Assembly: GCF_018688455.1 (NCBI RefSeq)
Contig: NZ_CP061319.1
Span: 434,001-498,000 of the forward strand
Direction of reading: 5' to 3'
Length of the DNA: 64,000 nucleotides
DNA from: Polynucleobacter sp. AM-7D1
GTDB taxonomy: Bacteria; Pseudomonadota; Gammaproteobacteria; Burkholderiales; Burkholderiaceae
The position numbers were made by a program, and so were the translations under genes. This document shows, piece after piece, positions 25,214 to 34,364 of the stretch (position 1 is its first letter; each line of letters begins with the position of its first letter). Below the pieces are notes generated by a model. It ran no database searches. It worked only from the letters and a program-made list of their open reading frames with translations, and had not been told where the DNA came from.

Positions 25214-26551
25214 ATGACAACTCGCGAAGGTAGTTTAGAGGCCCCAACCAGACATCCTTTGGATTGGCAAAATCCAAAGTTTTACGACAAGGCTGATTTA
25301 GAAGCTGAGATGGAGCGCGTTTTTGATCTTTGTCATGGTTGCCGTCGTTGCGTCAGTCTCTGTGGATCGTTTCCAACTCTTTTTGATTTAGTTGATGCCA
25401 CTGAAGATCTGGAGATGGAGCAGGTCGATAAGGCGGATTACCAAAAGGTAGTTGATCAATGCTACCTCTGTGATGTGTGCTACATGACTAAGTGTCCTTA
25501 TGTCCCACCACATCCTTGGAATATTGACTTCCCTCATCTCATGCTGCGTGCAAAGGCTGTTAACTTTAAAGATGACAAGGCTACTTTCCGCGACAAACTT
25601 CTCTCCTCTACAGATAAGCTCGGACACTTTGCAGGCATTCCGATCGTGACTCAAGCTGTAAATGCAGTCAACAGCACCGGCCTTGCGCGCTTGGTGATGG
25701 AGGGTGCCTTAGGAGTAGATAAGAATGCTTGGATCCCTGAATACGCTCCGAAGACATTCCCGCAACTAGCTCAAAAATCTGAAGATCTGCCTGTTGTAGA
25801 TGGCGCAAAGACACCTGGAAAAGTTGCTATCTATGCCACTTGCTATATCAATTACAACGAGCCAGGTATTGGGCAAGATCTCATTAAGATTCTGAAACAC
25901 AATGCTATTCCTTATGAGTTGGTAGATAAGGAAGCCTGTTGTGGCATGCCAAAGCTAGAGCTAGGTGATTTGGAATCTGTTGCTGAAAACAAGGAAAAAA
26001 ATATTCCTAAGTTGGCAAAGTTGGCGCGCGAAGGTTATGCCATCTTGACTCCAATCCCATCTTGCACTTTGATGTTCAAACAGGAATTGCCACTCATGTT
26101 CCCAGATTGCGCTGATACGCAATTGGTGAAAGATGCTATGTGGGATCCGTTTGAGTACTTCATGGCTCGTAACTCCGATGGACTCTTAAAGAAAGACTTC
26201 AGCAAAGAGTTAGGCCATGTCAGCTATCACATGGCTTGTCACTCACGCGTACAAAACGTGGGTCAAAAAACTGCAGAAACTCTTAAGCTAGTTCCTGGAA
26301 CAGAGGTCAATGTGGTTGAGCGTTGCTCAGGACACTCGGGTACTTGGGGTGTAAAGAAAGAGTTTCATGAAACAGCTATGAAGATTGGTAAGCCTGTGTT
26401 TAGAAGAATGGCTGAAGAAGAGCCTAACTACATTAGCTCTGACTGCCAACTTGCTGGTCATCATATTGAGCAGGGCATGGAGGAGTTGGGATTGCCTAAA
26501 TCAGAAATGGCTCACCCTTTAACCCTGCTTGCTAAGGCATACGGTCTTTAA
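25214..26551 (+). CDS. GlpC-like Fe-S protein (heterodisulfide reductase-related)
   Basis: The 445-residue product has two N-terminal 4Fe-4S motifs, CHGCRRCVSLC (about residues 40-50) and CYLCDVCYMTKCP (about 84-96). Two C-terminal cysteine-rich domains follow (first with ACCGMPKLELGD; second with HMACHSR and RCSGHSGTWG). This is the layout of GlpC and heterodisulfide-reductase-type electron carriers. The second domain has Cys-Ser instead of Cys-Cys, seen in this branch. Next to rubrerythrin and DUF3501 it may deliver electrons for peroxide reduction, but this is inference. No glpA or glpB is present, so it is not the glycerol-3-phosphate dehydrogenase subunit. Confidence 0.87.
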   Translation: MTTREGSLEAPTRHPLDWQNPKFYDKADLEAEMERVFDLCHGCRRCVSLCGSFPTLFDLVDATEDLEMEQVDKADYQKVVDQCYLCDVCYMTKCPYVPPHPWNIDFPHLMLRAKAVNFKDDKATFRDKLLSSTDKLGHFAGIPIVTQAVNAVNSTGLARLVMEGALGVDKNAWIPEYAPKTFPQLAQKSEDLPVVDGAKTPGKVAIYATCYINYNEPGIGQDLIKILKHNAIPYELVDKEACCGMPKLELGDLESVAENKEKNIPKLAKLAREGYAILTPIPSCTLMFKQELPLMFPDCADTQLVKDAMWDPFEYFMARNSDGLLKKDFSKELGHVSYHMACHSRVQNVGQKTAETLKLVPGTEVNVVERCSGHSGTWGVKKEFHETAMKIGKPVFRRMAEEEPNYISSDCQLAGHHIEQGMEELGLPKSEMAHPLTLLAKAYGL

Positions 26552-26574
26552 TTTATTAATAGGAACACAGCAGC

Positions 26575-27159
26575 ATGAGAACGATTACTCGCGATAGTTT
26601 ATTGAGCCTTGAGGCTTATCACAAAGAGCGCCCTGCTTTTCGTGAAAAGGCGATTAAAGAGCGCCGCCTAAGAACCGTTCATCTTGGAGATCACGTCACA
26701 CTGATTTTCGAGAATGAGTTTTTAATGCGCTATCAAATTCAAGAGATGTTGCGCGTAGAAAAAACATTTGAGGAAGATGGCATTGAAGATGAGTTGAATG
26801 CCTATAACCCTCTAGTGCCAGGTGGATCAGATTTCAAAGCCACCATGATGATTGAATACCCTAATGAGGCGGATCGTAAAGTTGCGCTTGCGAAGTTGGT
26901 GGGTATTGAGCATCAAATGTTTATCGAAGTTGAAGGCCAGCCACGTGTTTATGCAATTGCTGACGAAGACTTAGAGCGCTCAACCGCTAATAAAACCTCT
27001 GCAGTGCACTTTATGCGCTTTGATCTTACAAACGATATGAAGATGGCATTAAAAGCGGGCGCTCAGATGATGGTAGGTTGTGACCATAAGGGTTACCCAA
27101 TGCATGTTCAGACACTTCCTCCAGAAACTTTAGCCTCACTCGTTTCTGATTTGAGTTAA
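26575..27159 (+). CDS. DUF3501 family protein
   Basis: The 194-residue soluble protein starts MRTITRDSLLSLEAYHKERP and contains RRLRTVHLGDHVTLIFENEF and a C-terminal VGCDHKGYPM, the pattern of the DUF3501 family. Its function is not established. It follows the Fe-S gene by 23 bases and is usually found with a rubrerythrin and a GlpC-like protein, so the three probably work together. No metal-binding motif stands out apart from CDH near the end. Confidence 0.85.
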   Translation: MRTITRDSLLSLEAYHKERPAFREKAIKERRLRTVHLGDHVTLIFENEFLMRYQIQEMLRVEKTFEEDGIEDELNAYNPLVPGGSDFKATMMIEYPNEADRKVALAKLVGIEHQMFIEVEGQPRVYAIADEDLERSTANKTSAVHFMRFDLTNDMKMALKAGAQMMVGCDHKGYPMHVQTLPPETLASLVSDLS

Positions 27160-27174
27160 TCCAAGGAGCAGGTC

Positions 27175-28101
27175 TTACAGGTATTGAACACCTGGTAGGG
27201 CGCATTGGCGAATCACTTCAGCTAGCTCATTCATTGCGGCTGCACGTGGAAAGTTCTTCCGCCAGACGAGGCAAACTCGTCTGGTTGGAATAGGATCCTC
27301 AAATGGGATGTAACGAATCAGCTGATCCGAAGAGGCAGTGTCAGAGGCTGATGTTCTCGGTAGCACTGAAATTCCGATGCCACTGGCTACCATCTGTCTA
27401 ATGGTTTCCAATGATGAGCCTTCAAAGCTACGCTGCTCTCCAATGGTTGCGCCAGATCCAAGGCGATTTAATTCTGGGCAGACGCCAAGAACATGGTCTC
27501 TAAAACAGTGACCCGTGCCAAGTAATAAAGTATTTTGTTCTTTAAGCTCTCGATGCGGAATTGATGTTCGGTTTTCCCAGGGGTGACCCTTGGGTACCGC
27601 GACTAAAAATGGCTCGTCATACAGGTCAATCTGGTTTAGTCCAGTGCTGGCAAAGGGCTCGGCTATCACGACACAATCTAATGCCCCTTGACGCAAGACT
27701 TCTAATAGACGAACAGTGAAGTTCTCCTCTAAGAATAAGGGGGCATGGGGTAGTCGCTCTCGTGCAACTCGTACTAGGCTAGGTAATAAGTAAGGCGCAA
27801 TTGTGTAGATGGCGCCAAGTCTCAGTGGACCTGACAGAGGGTCTTGACCATGCTTTGCCAAGTGCTTTAAGGAGTTGGCCTCCTCGAGTACTCTTTGGGC
27901 TTGATCGACAATCAATGCGCCAAGACTAGTCATTGCAACTTCAGTATTAGTACGCTCAAAAATTTGCGTGTTGAGCTCTTCCTCTAATTTTCTGATAGCT
28001 ACTGATAGGGTAGGTTGAGATACAAAGCAAGCATCAGCGGCCCTGCCAAAGTGGCGTTCTCGAGCAACTGCGACGATATAGCGAAGTTCTGTCAGGGTCA
28101 T
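27175..28101 (-). CDS. oxyR: Hydrogen-peroxide sensor OxyR (LysR family)
   Basis: OxyR activates peroxide defence genes after forming a disulfide. The 308-residue product begins MTLTELRYIVAVARERHFGR, a LysR helix-turn-helix, and carries GTGHCFRDHVLGVC with Cys199 and Cys208 at the same numbers as in Escherichia coli OxyR. Both redox cysteines are therefore present. It is convergent with the DUF3501 gene and overlaps the upstream DsbA-family gene by four bases, so it is likely cotranscribed with it. Rubrerythrin and its neighbours are plausible targets. Confidence 0.94.
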   Translation of the reverse strand: MTLTELRYIVAVARERHFGRAADACFVSQPTLSVAIRKLEEELNTQIFERTNTEVAMTSLGALIVDQAQRVLEEANSLKHLAKHGQDPLSGPLRLGAIYTIAPYLLPSLVRVARERLPHAPLFLEENFTVRLLEVLRQGALDCVVIAEPFASTGLNQIDLYDEPFLVAVPKGHPWENRTSIPHRELKEQNTLLLGTGHCFRDHVLGVCPELNRLGSGATIGEQRSFEGSSLETIRQMVASGIGISVLPRTSASDTASSDQLIRYIPFEDPIPTRRVCLVWRKNFPRAAAMNELAEVIRQCALPGVQYL

Positions 28102-28760
28102 GCTTGTTCGGTCTGAATTAATTGTTCAAATGCGTTGATAAAAGACTCAGGGGCTTGAGCCCCTTGGACGAGATATTGGTCATTCAGAATTACTGAGGGT
28201 ACAGAGTGAATTCCTGCACCAGTATATTGAGCCTCTTCTTCACGTACTTCATTTGCGTATAGCCCGCTATCAAGAATCTGCTTTGCTTTATCTGGATCCA
28301 AGCCGGCCGTAATGACTGCATTGAGAAGGTTTTGTTGATCATCTAAATTGACTGCCAGGCAGAAATACGTCTTCAGTAATTCTGTTTTTAAACTTGCTTG
28401 CTTCTCAAGGCCATACTCTTTACCGGCCCAATGCAAAAGACGATGTGCATCGAAGGTGTTATAGACTCGCTTGCGACCATCTGGATGGAACTTAAAGCCA
28501 GCCTCAAGGGCGCGCTCTCTAATCTGAGCTTGGTTAGCCTGTACTTGCTCTACGGTAAGACCATACTTTTCAGTAAGATGCTCAATAGCATCCTGGCCGC
28601 CCAAGGACATATTCGGATTAAGTTCGAAAGGTCGAAAGCGAACTTCAAAGTTTGCTTTATCACTGAATGCGGTGATAGCCTTATTGAGGTTGCCTAAGCC
28701 TACAGCACACCATGGGCAGGCTATGTCCGATACAAAGTCAATTTTGATGGTGGGTTTCAT
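28098..28760 (-). CDS. DsbA-family oxidoreductase, FrnE-like
   Basis: FrnE-type proteins are cytoplasmic DsbA-fold disulfide oxidoreductases or isomerases. The 220-residue product has no signal peptide, starts with a DFVSDIACPWCAVG motif (active Cys15 and Cys18), and has the helical insertion and a cis-Pro segment near SVPSVILNDQYLVQG. It overlaps oxyR by four bases and is the first gene of that two-gene unit, in keeping with thiol-redox homeostasis. A 2-hydroxychromene-2-carboxylate isomerase role is possible for the broader family but is less likely given the CPWC motif. Confidence 0.88.
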   Translation of the reverse strand: MKPTIKIDFVSDIACPWCAVGLGNLNKAITAFSDKANFEVRFRPFELNPNMSLGGQDAIEHLTEKYGLTVEQVQANQAQIRERALEAGFKFHPDGRKRVYNTFDAHRLLHWAGKEYGLEKQASLKTELLKTYFCLAVNLDDQQNLLNAVITAGLDPDKAKQILDSGLYANEVREEEAQYTGAGIHSVPSVILNDQYLVQGAQAPESFINAFEQLIQTEQA

Positions 28761-29200
28761 AGAAACTATTCTACAGAGGCTTATGAATCAATGCTCACCA
28801 AGTAAGTGTGATAACTGTTTTGGGTGGTTTTTAGCGGGTATATGTGCGCCAGAAAGTGTTGAAATGCTTTCATGTCAGATGGTAATTATTAAAGAATTTG
28901 TCTGAGATTGTTCCTGGGTAAGTTATTCATGAGTCGGGCGAGCCCGAGCTCGCGACCAACGGACAGAAAAGAGCTTACAGGTCTAAAAACCTAAATTAGC
29001 AATTAATAGATGCACAAATCAGCCGTTCGGTTAAGTGTGCTCAGCCTAATTAGCCACCTCAATGCTCACGAGATAAAAGTCATTAATTAAGCCCTAGGCC
29101 TTCGCTTTATATTTTTTCCAAGATATTGAGAAACTCTATGTAGGTAAGCAGAGTATTGAGAGTTCTGTTACTGTATTTGGGTATATTTTGGAGAGCATTC
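28761..29200. other. Intergenic region with a tRNA-Lys-like fragment
   Basis: This 440-base gap lies between the divergent FrnE-like gene and the alpha/beta hydrolase. It has no convincing gene. It holds the tRNA-like fragment at 28931-28971 and two short copies of a CAATGCTCAC-type sequence (about 28786 and 29061). Base composition is AT-rich near 29080-29190, where the hydrolase promoter should be. Confidence 0.6.
28931..28971 (-). repeat. Fragment resembling the 3' half of tRNA-Lys
   Basis: Aligned with the intact tRNA-Lys gene (39029 onwards), this stretch matches 11 of 12 bases over GAGTCGGGCGAG. The T-loop is changed (six bases instead of seven), then there are 15 of 15 matches over CTCGCGACCAACGGA, followed by a shared AAAAG. 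The D-arm and acceptor 5' strand are absent. It has the same orientation as the intact tRNA, so it could be a distal attachment-site remnant of an island inserted at that tRNA. Confidence 0.75.
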
Positions 29201-29992
29201 ATGAAAAAATTTATCAGCGCCAATCATATTCAGATGGCTTATCAAATCGATGGACCAGAGGATGGACCGCCAGTTTTCCTTAGCAATAGCCTGATGTCTA
29301 GTTTAGAAATGTGGGATGACAATATTGATGCTCTGATAGATCGCTACCGTGTTATTCGTTACGATACTCGTGGCCATGGTCAATCCCAGGTAACAGATGG
29401 TCCATATAACATTGGATTGCTGGGTCAAGATCTAGTTGGCCTAATGGATGCGCTCCATATTCAGCAGGCGCATCTGGTTGGGTTGTCTATGGGTGGCATG
29501 ATTTGCCAATATGTTGGCGCTAATTTTCCAGACAGGGTACTGTCCTTAAGTCTTTGTGATACCGCCAGTGAAATGCCACCTCGTAGCTTATGGGAAGAGC
29601 GTTTTTCTATCGCTCAAACTTCAGGGATTGCTGGTTTAGTTGATGGGACTATTAAGCGCTGGTTCCTGGAGGGTTTTATCAATCGCGAACCTCAGAAAAT
29701 TGATGTGGTCAGGAAGATGATTCTTGCGACACCTGTGGATGGTTATCTAGCTTGCGGTAGCGCGGTTCGGGATATGGCGCAATCCACTATGCTGCTTAAG
29801 ATTAAGGCGCCGACTATGGTGCTAGTGGGCAAACAGGATCCAGCCTGCACCCTTGATCAGGCGACTGTTTTACATCGTTTAATCCCTCAGTCGTCTCTTA
29901 AGGTGATTGATCAGGCAGCGCATCTATCAAATATTGAAAAACCCCAAGAATTTAATTTTCATCTCAGGGAATTCCTAGATTCTGTGGCATAG
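29201..29992 (+). CDS. Alpha/beta hydrolase, 3-oxoadipate enol-lactonase-like
   Basis: The 263-residue product has a PcaD-like alpha/beta-hydrolase fold with an oxyanion-type segment SNSLMSSLEMWD, the nucleophile elbow GLSMGG (Ser near residue 96), an acid in VGKQDPACT and the catalytic His in QAAHLSNIEKP. The family hydrolyses enol-lactones or other esters. I start at ATG 29201, about ten bases after GGAG; the frame is open further upstream but unlike the family. It precedes a Bug/TctC binding protein and an amidohydrolase, suggesting carboxylate or lactone catabolism. The substrate is not identifiable and no other pca gene is nearby. Confidence 0.85.
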   Translation: MKKFISANHIQMAYQIDGPEDGPPVFLSNSLMSSLEMWDDNIDALIDRYRVIRYDTRGHGQSQVTDGPYNIGLLGQDLVGLMDALHIQQAHLVGLSMGGMICQYVGANFPDRVLSLSLCDTASEMPPRSLWEERFSIAQTSGIAGLVDGTIKRWFLEGFINREPQKIDVVRKMILATPVDGYLACGSAVRDMAQSTMLLKIKAPTMVLVGKQDPACTLDQATVLHRLIPQSSLKVIDQAAHLSNIEKPQEFNFHLREFLDSVA

Positions 29993-30042
29993 TCATATTT
30001 AGTTGAGCGCCAAAAATAATAATTAACTACTAGGAGATATTG

Positions 30043-31041
30043 ATGAATTCATTTTCATTTACTCAGCTTATGAAGCCAATAACGCTTTCGATGGCTGTGT
30101 TTTTTAGTTTACAAGTGCAGGTGACTAATGCGCAGAATGCTGCAGCCAGTTATCCAGATAAAACTGTCAAAGTTATTGTCCCTCTGACACCAGGCTCAGG
30201 TGCAGATATTGCTGGTCGTATTGCATTTAAGACTGTTGCTGAAATGTGGAAACAGCCTGTGATTATTGAAAATCGCCCAGGTGCAGGTGGCTTAGTTGGA
30301 ACTGGCGTAGTTGTAAATTCTGATCCGAACGGCTATACCTTGTTAGTTCAATCAGCTTCTTATGCAGCTAACCCAGCAATTTATAAAAAATTACCCTATG
30401 ACTTAAAAAGTCTTACCGATGTCAATATTTTAGGTACCAGCCCTTACGCATTGGTTGTCTCTGCAGATAGCCCATATAAAACTCTAAGCGATCTTGTTAA
30501 TGCAGCAAAAGCGCAGCCAGGAGCAATTCCTTTTGCAAGCGCTGGCGTGGGAAGTTCAACGCATCTTGCTGCCGAGTACTTTAATCAAACCATGGGAATT
30601 AAAATGTTGCATGTTCCCTATAAAGGTTCGCCAGAGGCAATATCTGAAACTATTTCACAACGTACCGCCTATTACATGGCGCCGTTGCAAACCGCGATTG
30701 CTCAAATTCAAGGCGGTAAAGTACGAGCTCTTGGGGTTACAAGTGCCACCCGTGCTGAAGCAGCACCAGAGATTCCTACTATTGCCTCACAAGGTTTTCC
30801 AGGTTTTGAAATTGGTTTATGGGTAGGTCTCTGGGCGCCATCAGCAACGCCAAAAGCTATTTTGCAGAAGATCAATACTGACGTTAATGCCGCACTTCAG
30901 GATCCTCAAGTGGTCTCCGCCTATACAAAGGCTGGTATTACTATTAAGTTGATGAATTTGGCAGAAACTGAAAAATTCGTTCAATCTGAAATTAATAAGT
31001 ATCAGAAAATTGCCAAACAAGCAGGAATCGAACCGCAGTAA
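30043..31041 (+). CDS. Bug/TctC-type periplasmic solute-binding protein (first)
   Basis: The 332-residue product has a signal peptide (cleavage likely near residues 30-33) and the Bug-family core: YPDKTVKVIVPLTPGSGADI, ENRPGAGGLVG and MLHVPYKGSPEAI. Bug proteins bind carboxylates or small organic acids and feed tripartite TctAB transporters, but Burkholderiales carry many orphan copies. No tctA or tctB is in the window. It has AGGAGA at 30032-30037. The following amidohydrolase frame overlaps its 3' end, so they are likely cotranscribed. Confidence 0.92.
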   Translation: MNSFSFTQLMKPITLSMAVFFSLQVQVTNAQNAAASYPDKTVKVIVPLTPGSGADIAGRIAFKTVAEMWKQPVIIENRPGAGGLVGTGVVVNSDPNGYTLLVQSASYAANPAIYKKLPYDLKSLTDVNILGTSPYALVVSADSPYKTLSDLVNAAKAQPGAIPFASAGVGSSTHLAAEYFNQTMGIKMLHVPYKGSPEAISETISQRTAYYMAPLQTAIAQIQGGKVRALGVTSATRAEAAPEIPTIASQGFPGFEIGLWVGLWAPSATPKAILQKINTDVNAALQDPQVVSAYTKAGITIKLMNLAETEKFVQSEINKYQKIAKQAGIEPQ

Positions 31042-31918
31042 CATTCCCATATGCCAAGCACCAGATCCGCTTCTTAAAAAACCGGATCTGCGTGTTTGTT
31101 GGGGTGCTACAGATTGTCATGCGCATATCTGTGGGCCTCACTCTATCTATCCTTACTCGCCGCAGAGGATATACACACCACCAGATGCGCTACTTCCGCA
31201 ATATCAAAGTCTTTTAGAGACATTGGGTATTGAGCGTGCTGTACTAGTTCAGCCGAGCATTTATGCTGATGACAATCGAGCCCTACTCAATGCACTAGGC
31301 ACCAATCCTAAGCATCTCCGTGGTGTGGCGGTGGTCAATACTAACATTACAGATTCCTATCTTGAGGAGCTGCATCATGCGGGTGTTAGGGGTGTCAGAT
31401 GCAATATTGTTGATTTGGCGGACGCGAAGGGCATTTTGCCCATGGATAATCTACGTTATCTTGCAGATAAGATCGCGCCTTTTGGTTGGCATATGGAATT
31501 CTTAATGCATGCCAATGAGTTTCCTGACCTCAATCAGATTTTGAAAGAATTTCCAGTGCCTGTTGTGTTGGGTCATTTGGGCTACATTAAAACGAGCCAT
31601 GGAATTCATGATCGTGGTTTTCAAAATCTTTTAGCTTTAATGCGTGAGGGGCGTGCATGGGTCAAGCTAACAGGACCTTATCGCATTTCTTCTTTTGCTC
31701 AACCGCCTTATTCCGATACAAATGCATTCGCTCAGGCCTTACTTGAAGCGAATTCCAATCAATTGGTATGGGGGAGCGATTGGCCGCATGTGATGGTAAA
31801 AGGTTTTATGCCAAATGATGCCGACTTGTTGGATTTATTAATAAACTGGGTCCCAGATTCACTATTAAGGGAAAAAATTCTTCGCGAGAATCCAGCAAGG
31901 CTATATCAATTTAATTGA
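31010..31918 (+). CDS. Amidohydrolase of the 2-pyrone-4,6-dicarboxylate hydrolase type
   Basis: The product (about 302 residues) is a TIM-barrel amidohydrolase with the strand-1 metal motif TDCHAHICGP, a conserved VPVVLGHLGY, and a C-terminal WGSDWPH. These match LigI-like and related lactone-hydrolase proteins. Such enzymes open the lactone of 2-pyrone-4,6-dicarboxylate in lignin-aromatic breakdown, but close relatives act on other lactones. The start is uncertain: the frame begins with TTG 31010 inside the preceding gene and no in-frame ATG lies before the core. Beside an enol-lactonase-like hydrolase it suggests lactone catabolism. Confidence 0.83.
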   Translation: MPNKQESNRSNIPICQAPDPLLKKPDLRVCWGATDCHAHICGPHSIYPYSPQRIYTPPDALLPQYQSLLETLGIERAVLVQPSIYADDNRALLNALGTNPKHLRGVAVVNTNITDSYLEELHHAGVRGVRCNIVDLADAKGILPMDNLRYLADKIAPFGWHMEFLMHANEFPDLNQILKEFPVPVVLGHLGYIKTSHGIHDRGFQNLLALMREGRAWVKLTGPYRISSFAQPPYSDTNAFAQALLEANSNQLVWGSDWPHVMVKGFMPNDADLLDLLINWVPDSLLREKILRENPARLYQFN

Positions 31919-32040
31919 AAGTCGCCATTCAATATGCGGGAAATTTTAAGGGATAGTTCTTTGAGAATTTTCTCGATCCCAGCGATTAGTCTCCAGCATA
32001 CTCTGGCACTTGAGGCTAGGTAGTGCTGGTAGGTCAGGTA

Positions 32041-32089
32041 GAATTGACTTAGTTAGAACTTCGTTGTCGAATTCGCCACGAGCGGAATC
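32041..32089 (-). repeat. Weak tRNA-Lys T-arm-like fragment
   Basis: Bases 32068-32089 match the tRNA-Lys T-arm region at 17 of 22 positions (TCGAATTCGCCACGAGCGGA). The 36 bases from 32041 match 27 of 36 with the fragment at 36874-36909 without gaps. It lies between the amidohydrolase and the LysR-CaiB block. The short length makes chance resemblance possible, but the pairwise match to the second fragment supports a common origin. Confidence 0.5.
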
Positions 32090-32118
32090 AATTATTTAAA
32101 ATTGTTGAGTCAAGAGAT

Positions 32119-33042
32119 TTAAGTCAATGATTTTGGAGTTGGCGTAAGAAGATGTTGGCTAAGCAATGTTGCAGCAGGCAACTGATTGATTTTTGCCTTC
32201 ATTGCTAAGAGAAGATTTCTATGAGCCCAAGAATCCTCAAGTTGAATAGTCTTGAGATCCAATGCCTTGATTTGAGCTGCGCAGGCCTGAAGTGGTAAGA
32301 CGCCTATTCCCAAGTTCACTGCGATCATCTGGCACATGGCATCGTAGCTTCTAACCTGAATTCTCAGTTTCATATGTTTTCCCAACTTCTCAGCGCTTCG
32401 AGAAGTGAGTTCAAGTAATGAGCTGCCTCTGTTAAGTCCTACAAAATCATATTCAAGACATTCTTCAAATGAGATGTGCTTCCTTTTGCCTAACTGATGC
32501 CCCTTGCTGCACACAATGACCAACTGATCTCTACCAATGATTTGAGTATCCAATCCAGATGTAGCTGGTCCTTCAGCAAAGACACCAATATCAGCTATTC
32601 CATCCATTAATGCTCTTACGATATCGCCACTCAATTGCTCCTCCACTTCAACCTGTATTTCAGGGTGAATTTTTAGGAAGCTAGCCAGTGAAGCTGGTAG
32701 AAACTCAGTTAAGGCAGACATGTTTGCCCAGAGCCTGACGTGGCCTTTTACCCCTTTAGAGTATTCACCTAATTCATTACTTAATTGTTCGAAGCCTTGA
32801 AATAGTCTTAATGCATGCTGCATCACTGCATGGCCTGCAGGTGTAAGGGATACGCCTCTAACAGAGCGCTCTAGTAAGGGGATTCCTACTGTTTCTTCAA
32901 ACTCGGAAATTCGTCTGCTAGCAGCTGATAGAGCTAGATTACATGCGCTGGCCCCCTTGGTAATGCTTCCGGATTGCACTATGGAGCAGAAGAGCTTGAG
33001 AGTAACAAAGTCCACTCTGGCGGGGTTGAGCGGGTTTTTCAT
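32119..33042 (-). CDS. LysR-family transcriptional regulator
   Basis: The 307-residue product has a LysR winged helix-turn-helix near residues 12-70 (LFCSIVQSGSITKGASACNL, then SAASRRISEFEETVGIPLLE). Its effector-binding domain carries FVGLNRGSSLLE and an IAVNLGIGVLPLQA motif. It is divergent from the CaiB gene with 112 bases between starts, the standard LysR arrangement, so it probably controls the CoA-transferase/lyase operon in response to that pathway's substrate. The co-inducer is unknown. Confidence 0.92.
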   Translation of the reverse strand: MKNPLNPARVDFVTLKLFCSIVQSGSITKGASACNLALSAASRRISEFEETVGIPLLERSVRGVSLTPAGHAVMQHALRLFQGFEQLSNELGEYSKGVKGHVRLWANMSALTEFLPASLASFLKIHPEIQVEVEEQLSGDIVRALMDGIADIGVFAEGPATSGLDTQIIGRDQLVIVCSKGHQLGKRKHISFEECLEYDFVGLNRGSSLLELTSRSAEKLGKHMKLRIQVRSYDAMCQMIAVNLGIGVLPLQACAAQIKALDLKTIQLEDSWAHRNLLLAMKAKINQLPAATLLSQHLLTPTPKSLT

Positions 33043-33154
33043 GGAGTAATTCTAACCATACCTTCGCAAAATGAGAAGGAGTCGACCTGAAATAGCAATT
33101 TTCAAGATTGATGAAGGGGAGTACCTTTGCTAAAAAGATATATCAGAGGGTCGT

Positions 33155-34351
33155 ATGGAGCCATTAGCAAAGTTAAAAGTAATTGAGATGGGTCAGTTGA
33201 TTGCCGGCCCATTTGCGGCCAAAACTTTGGCTGACTTCGGTGCCGATGTCATCAAAATAGAGCCGCCAAATGTGGGTGATGCGCTACGTAAATGGCGATT
33301 GCTGAAGAATGGAACCTCTGTTTGGTGGCAGGTTCAGTCACGCAATAAGCGATCCCTCTCATTAGATCTAAAGCTAGTAGAGGCTCAAGAAATTGTCAGG
33401 ACGCTCGTAAAAGAAGCGGATGTATTAATTGAAAACTTCCGTCCCGGAACGCTAGAGGGGTGGGGTCTTGATCCACAAAAATTACTGGAACTTAATCCAC
33501 ACCTCATTGTTCTTCGTATCAGTGGTTATGGTCAAACAGGTCCCTATCGTGATAAGCCGGGATTTGGTGTAGTAGCAGAAGCCATGGGAGGCTTACGTCA
33601 TCTTACTGCTGAGCCTGGAAGGGTGCCGGTTCGGGTGGGCATCAGCATTGGGGACACCTTAGCGTCCTTACATGGTGTTATTGGAATATTACTGGCTCTG
33701 CAAGAGCGACATCACAGTGGCCAAGGGCAAATTATTGATATCGCACTGTATGAGGCAGTATTTAATTGCATGGAAAGTTTATTGCCTGAATACAGTGCAT
33801 TTGGCGAAGTAAGGCAGGCAGCTGGAAGTGCTTTGCCGGGTATTGCTCCCACCAATGCCTATCTGTGTGCAGATGGAGGGTATGTTCTTGTAGCTGGCAA
33901 TGGCGATAGTATATTTAAGCGTCTTATGGCGGTCATCGGGCGTGATGATCTGGGTAGCGATCCTCAGCTAGAGAATAACGATGGCCGTGTGAAGCGTGTT
34001 GCTGAGCTTGATGGGGCTATTGGTGAATGGGCTAAAACAGTTAGCACTGATCAGGCTTTGGAGATTCTGGACTCTGTTTCTGTTCCTGCCGGTCGAATTT
34101 ATACCATTGCTGATATTGCTAGCGATCCTCATTACAAGGCACGGGGCAATATTGAAACGATTCAAATGCAAGATGGATCTAAATTAGATGTGCCTGGTGT
34201 GATTCCAAAACTTTCCCGTACGCCTGGATCCATTAAGACTCTTGCTCCTGATATTGGAGAGAATACTGATGAGATATTACGTGGTCTTGGCTTGAATGAA
34301 TTTCAAGTTACGTCCTTAAAAGAACGCGGTGTTGCGTTTACTAAAAGCTAA
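33155..34351 (+). CDS. CaiB/BaiF-family (class III) CoA-transferase
   Basis: Class III CoA-transferases move CoA between carboxylic acids through an aspartyl intermediate. The 398-residue product has the family start LKVIEMGQLIAGPFAAKTLA, the nucleotide-contacting DVIKIEPPNVGD, and the likely catalytic Asp167 in VGISIGDTLAS. Its neighbours are an HMG-CoA-lyase-type enzyme (its stop overlaps the raw open frame but not the chosen start), a VOC protein and a Bug binding protein. A likely role is activation of an imported hydroxy- or methyl-branched dicarboxylate. The specific acid cannot be read from sequence. Confidence 0.92.
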   Translation: MEPLAKLKVIEMGQLIAGPFAAKTLADFGADVIKIEPPNVGDALRKWRLLKNGTSVWWQVQSRNKRSLSLDLKLVEAQEIVRTLVKEADVLIENFRPGTLEGWGLDPQKLLELNPHLIVLRISGYGQTGPYRDKPGFGVVAEAMGGLRHLTAEPGRVPVRVGISIGDTLASLHGVIGILLALQERHHSGQGQIIDIALYEAVFNCMESLLPEYSAFGEVRQAAGSALPGIAPTNAYLCADGGYVLVAGNGDSIFKRLMAVIGRDDLGSDPQLENNDGRVKRVAELDGAIGEWAKTVSTDQALEILDSVSVPAGRIYTIADIASDPHYKARGNIETIQMQDGSKLDVPGVIPKLSRTPGSIKTLAPDIGENTDEILRGLGLNEFQVTSLKERGVAFTKS

Positions 34352-34364
34352 TGAACAAAAGATT

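Noticed and set aside
25214-26551. Glycerol-3-phosphate dehydrogenase subunit GlpC
   Set aside because: The domain layout is GlpC-like, but no glpA or glpB is present and the neighbours are rubrerythrin and DUF3501.
29058-29071. Repeat of CAATGCTCAC found also near 28786
   Set aside because: Only about 12 bases long with no further extension; likely chance.
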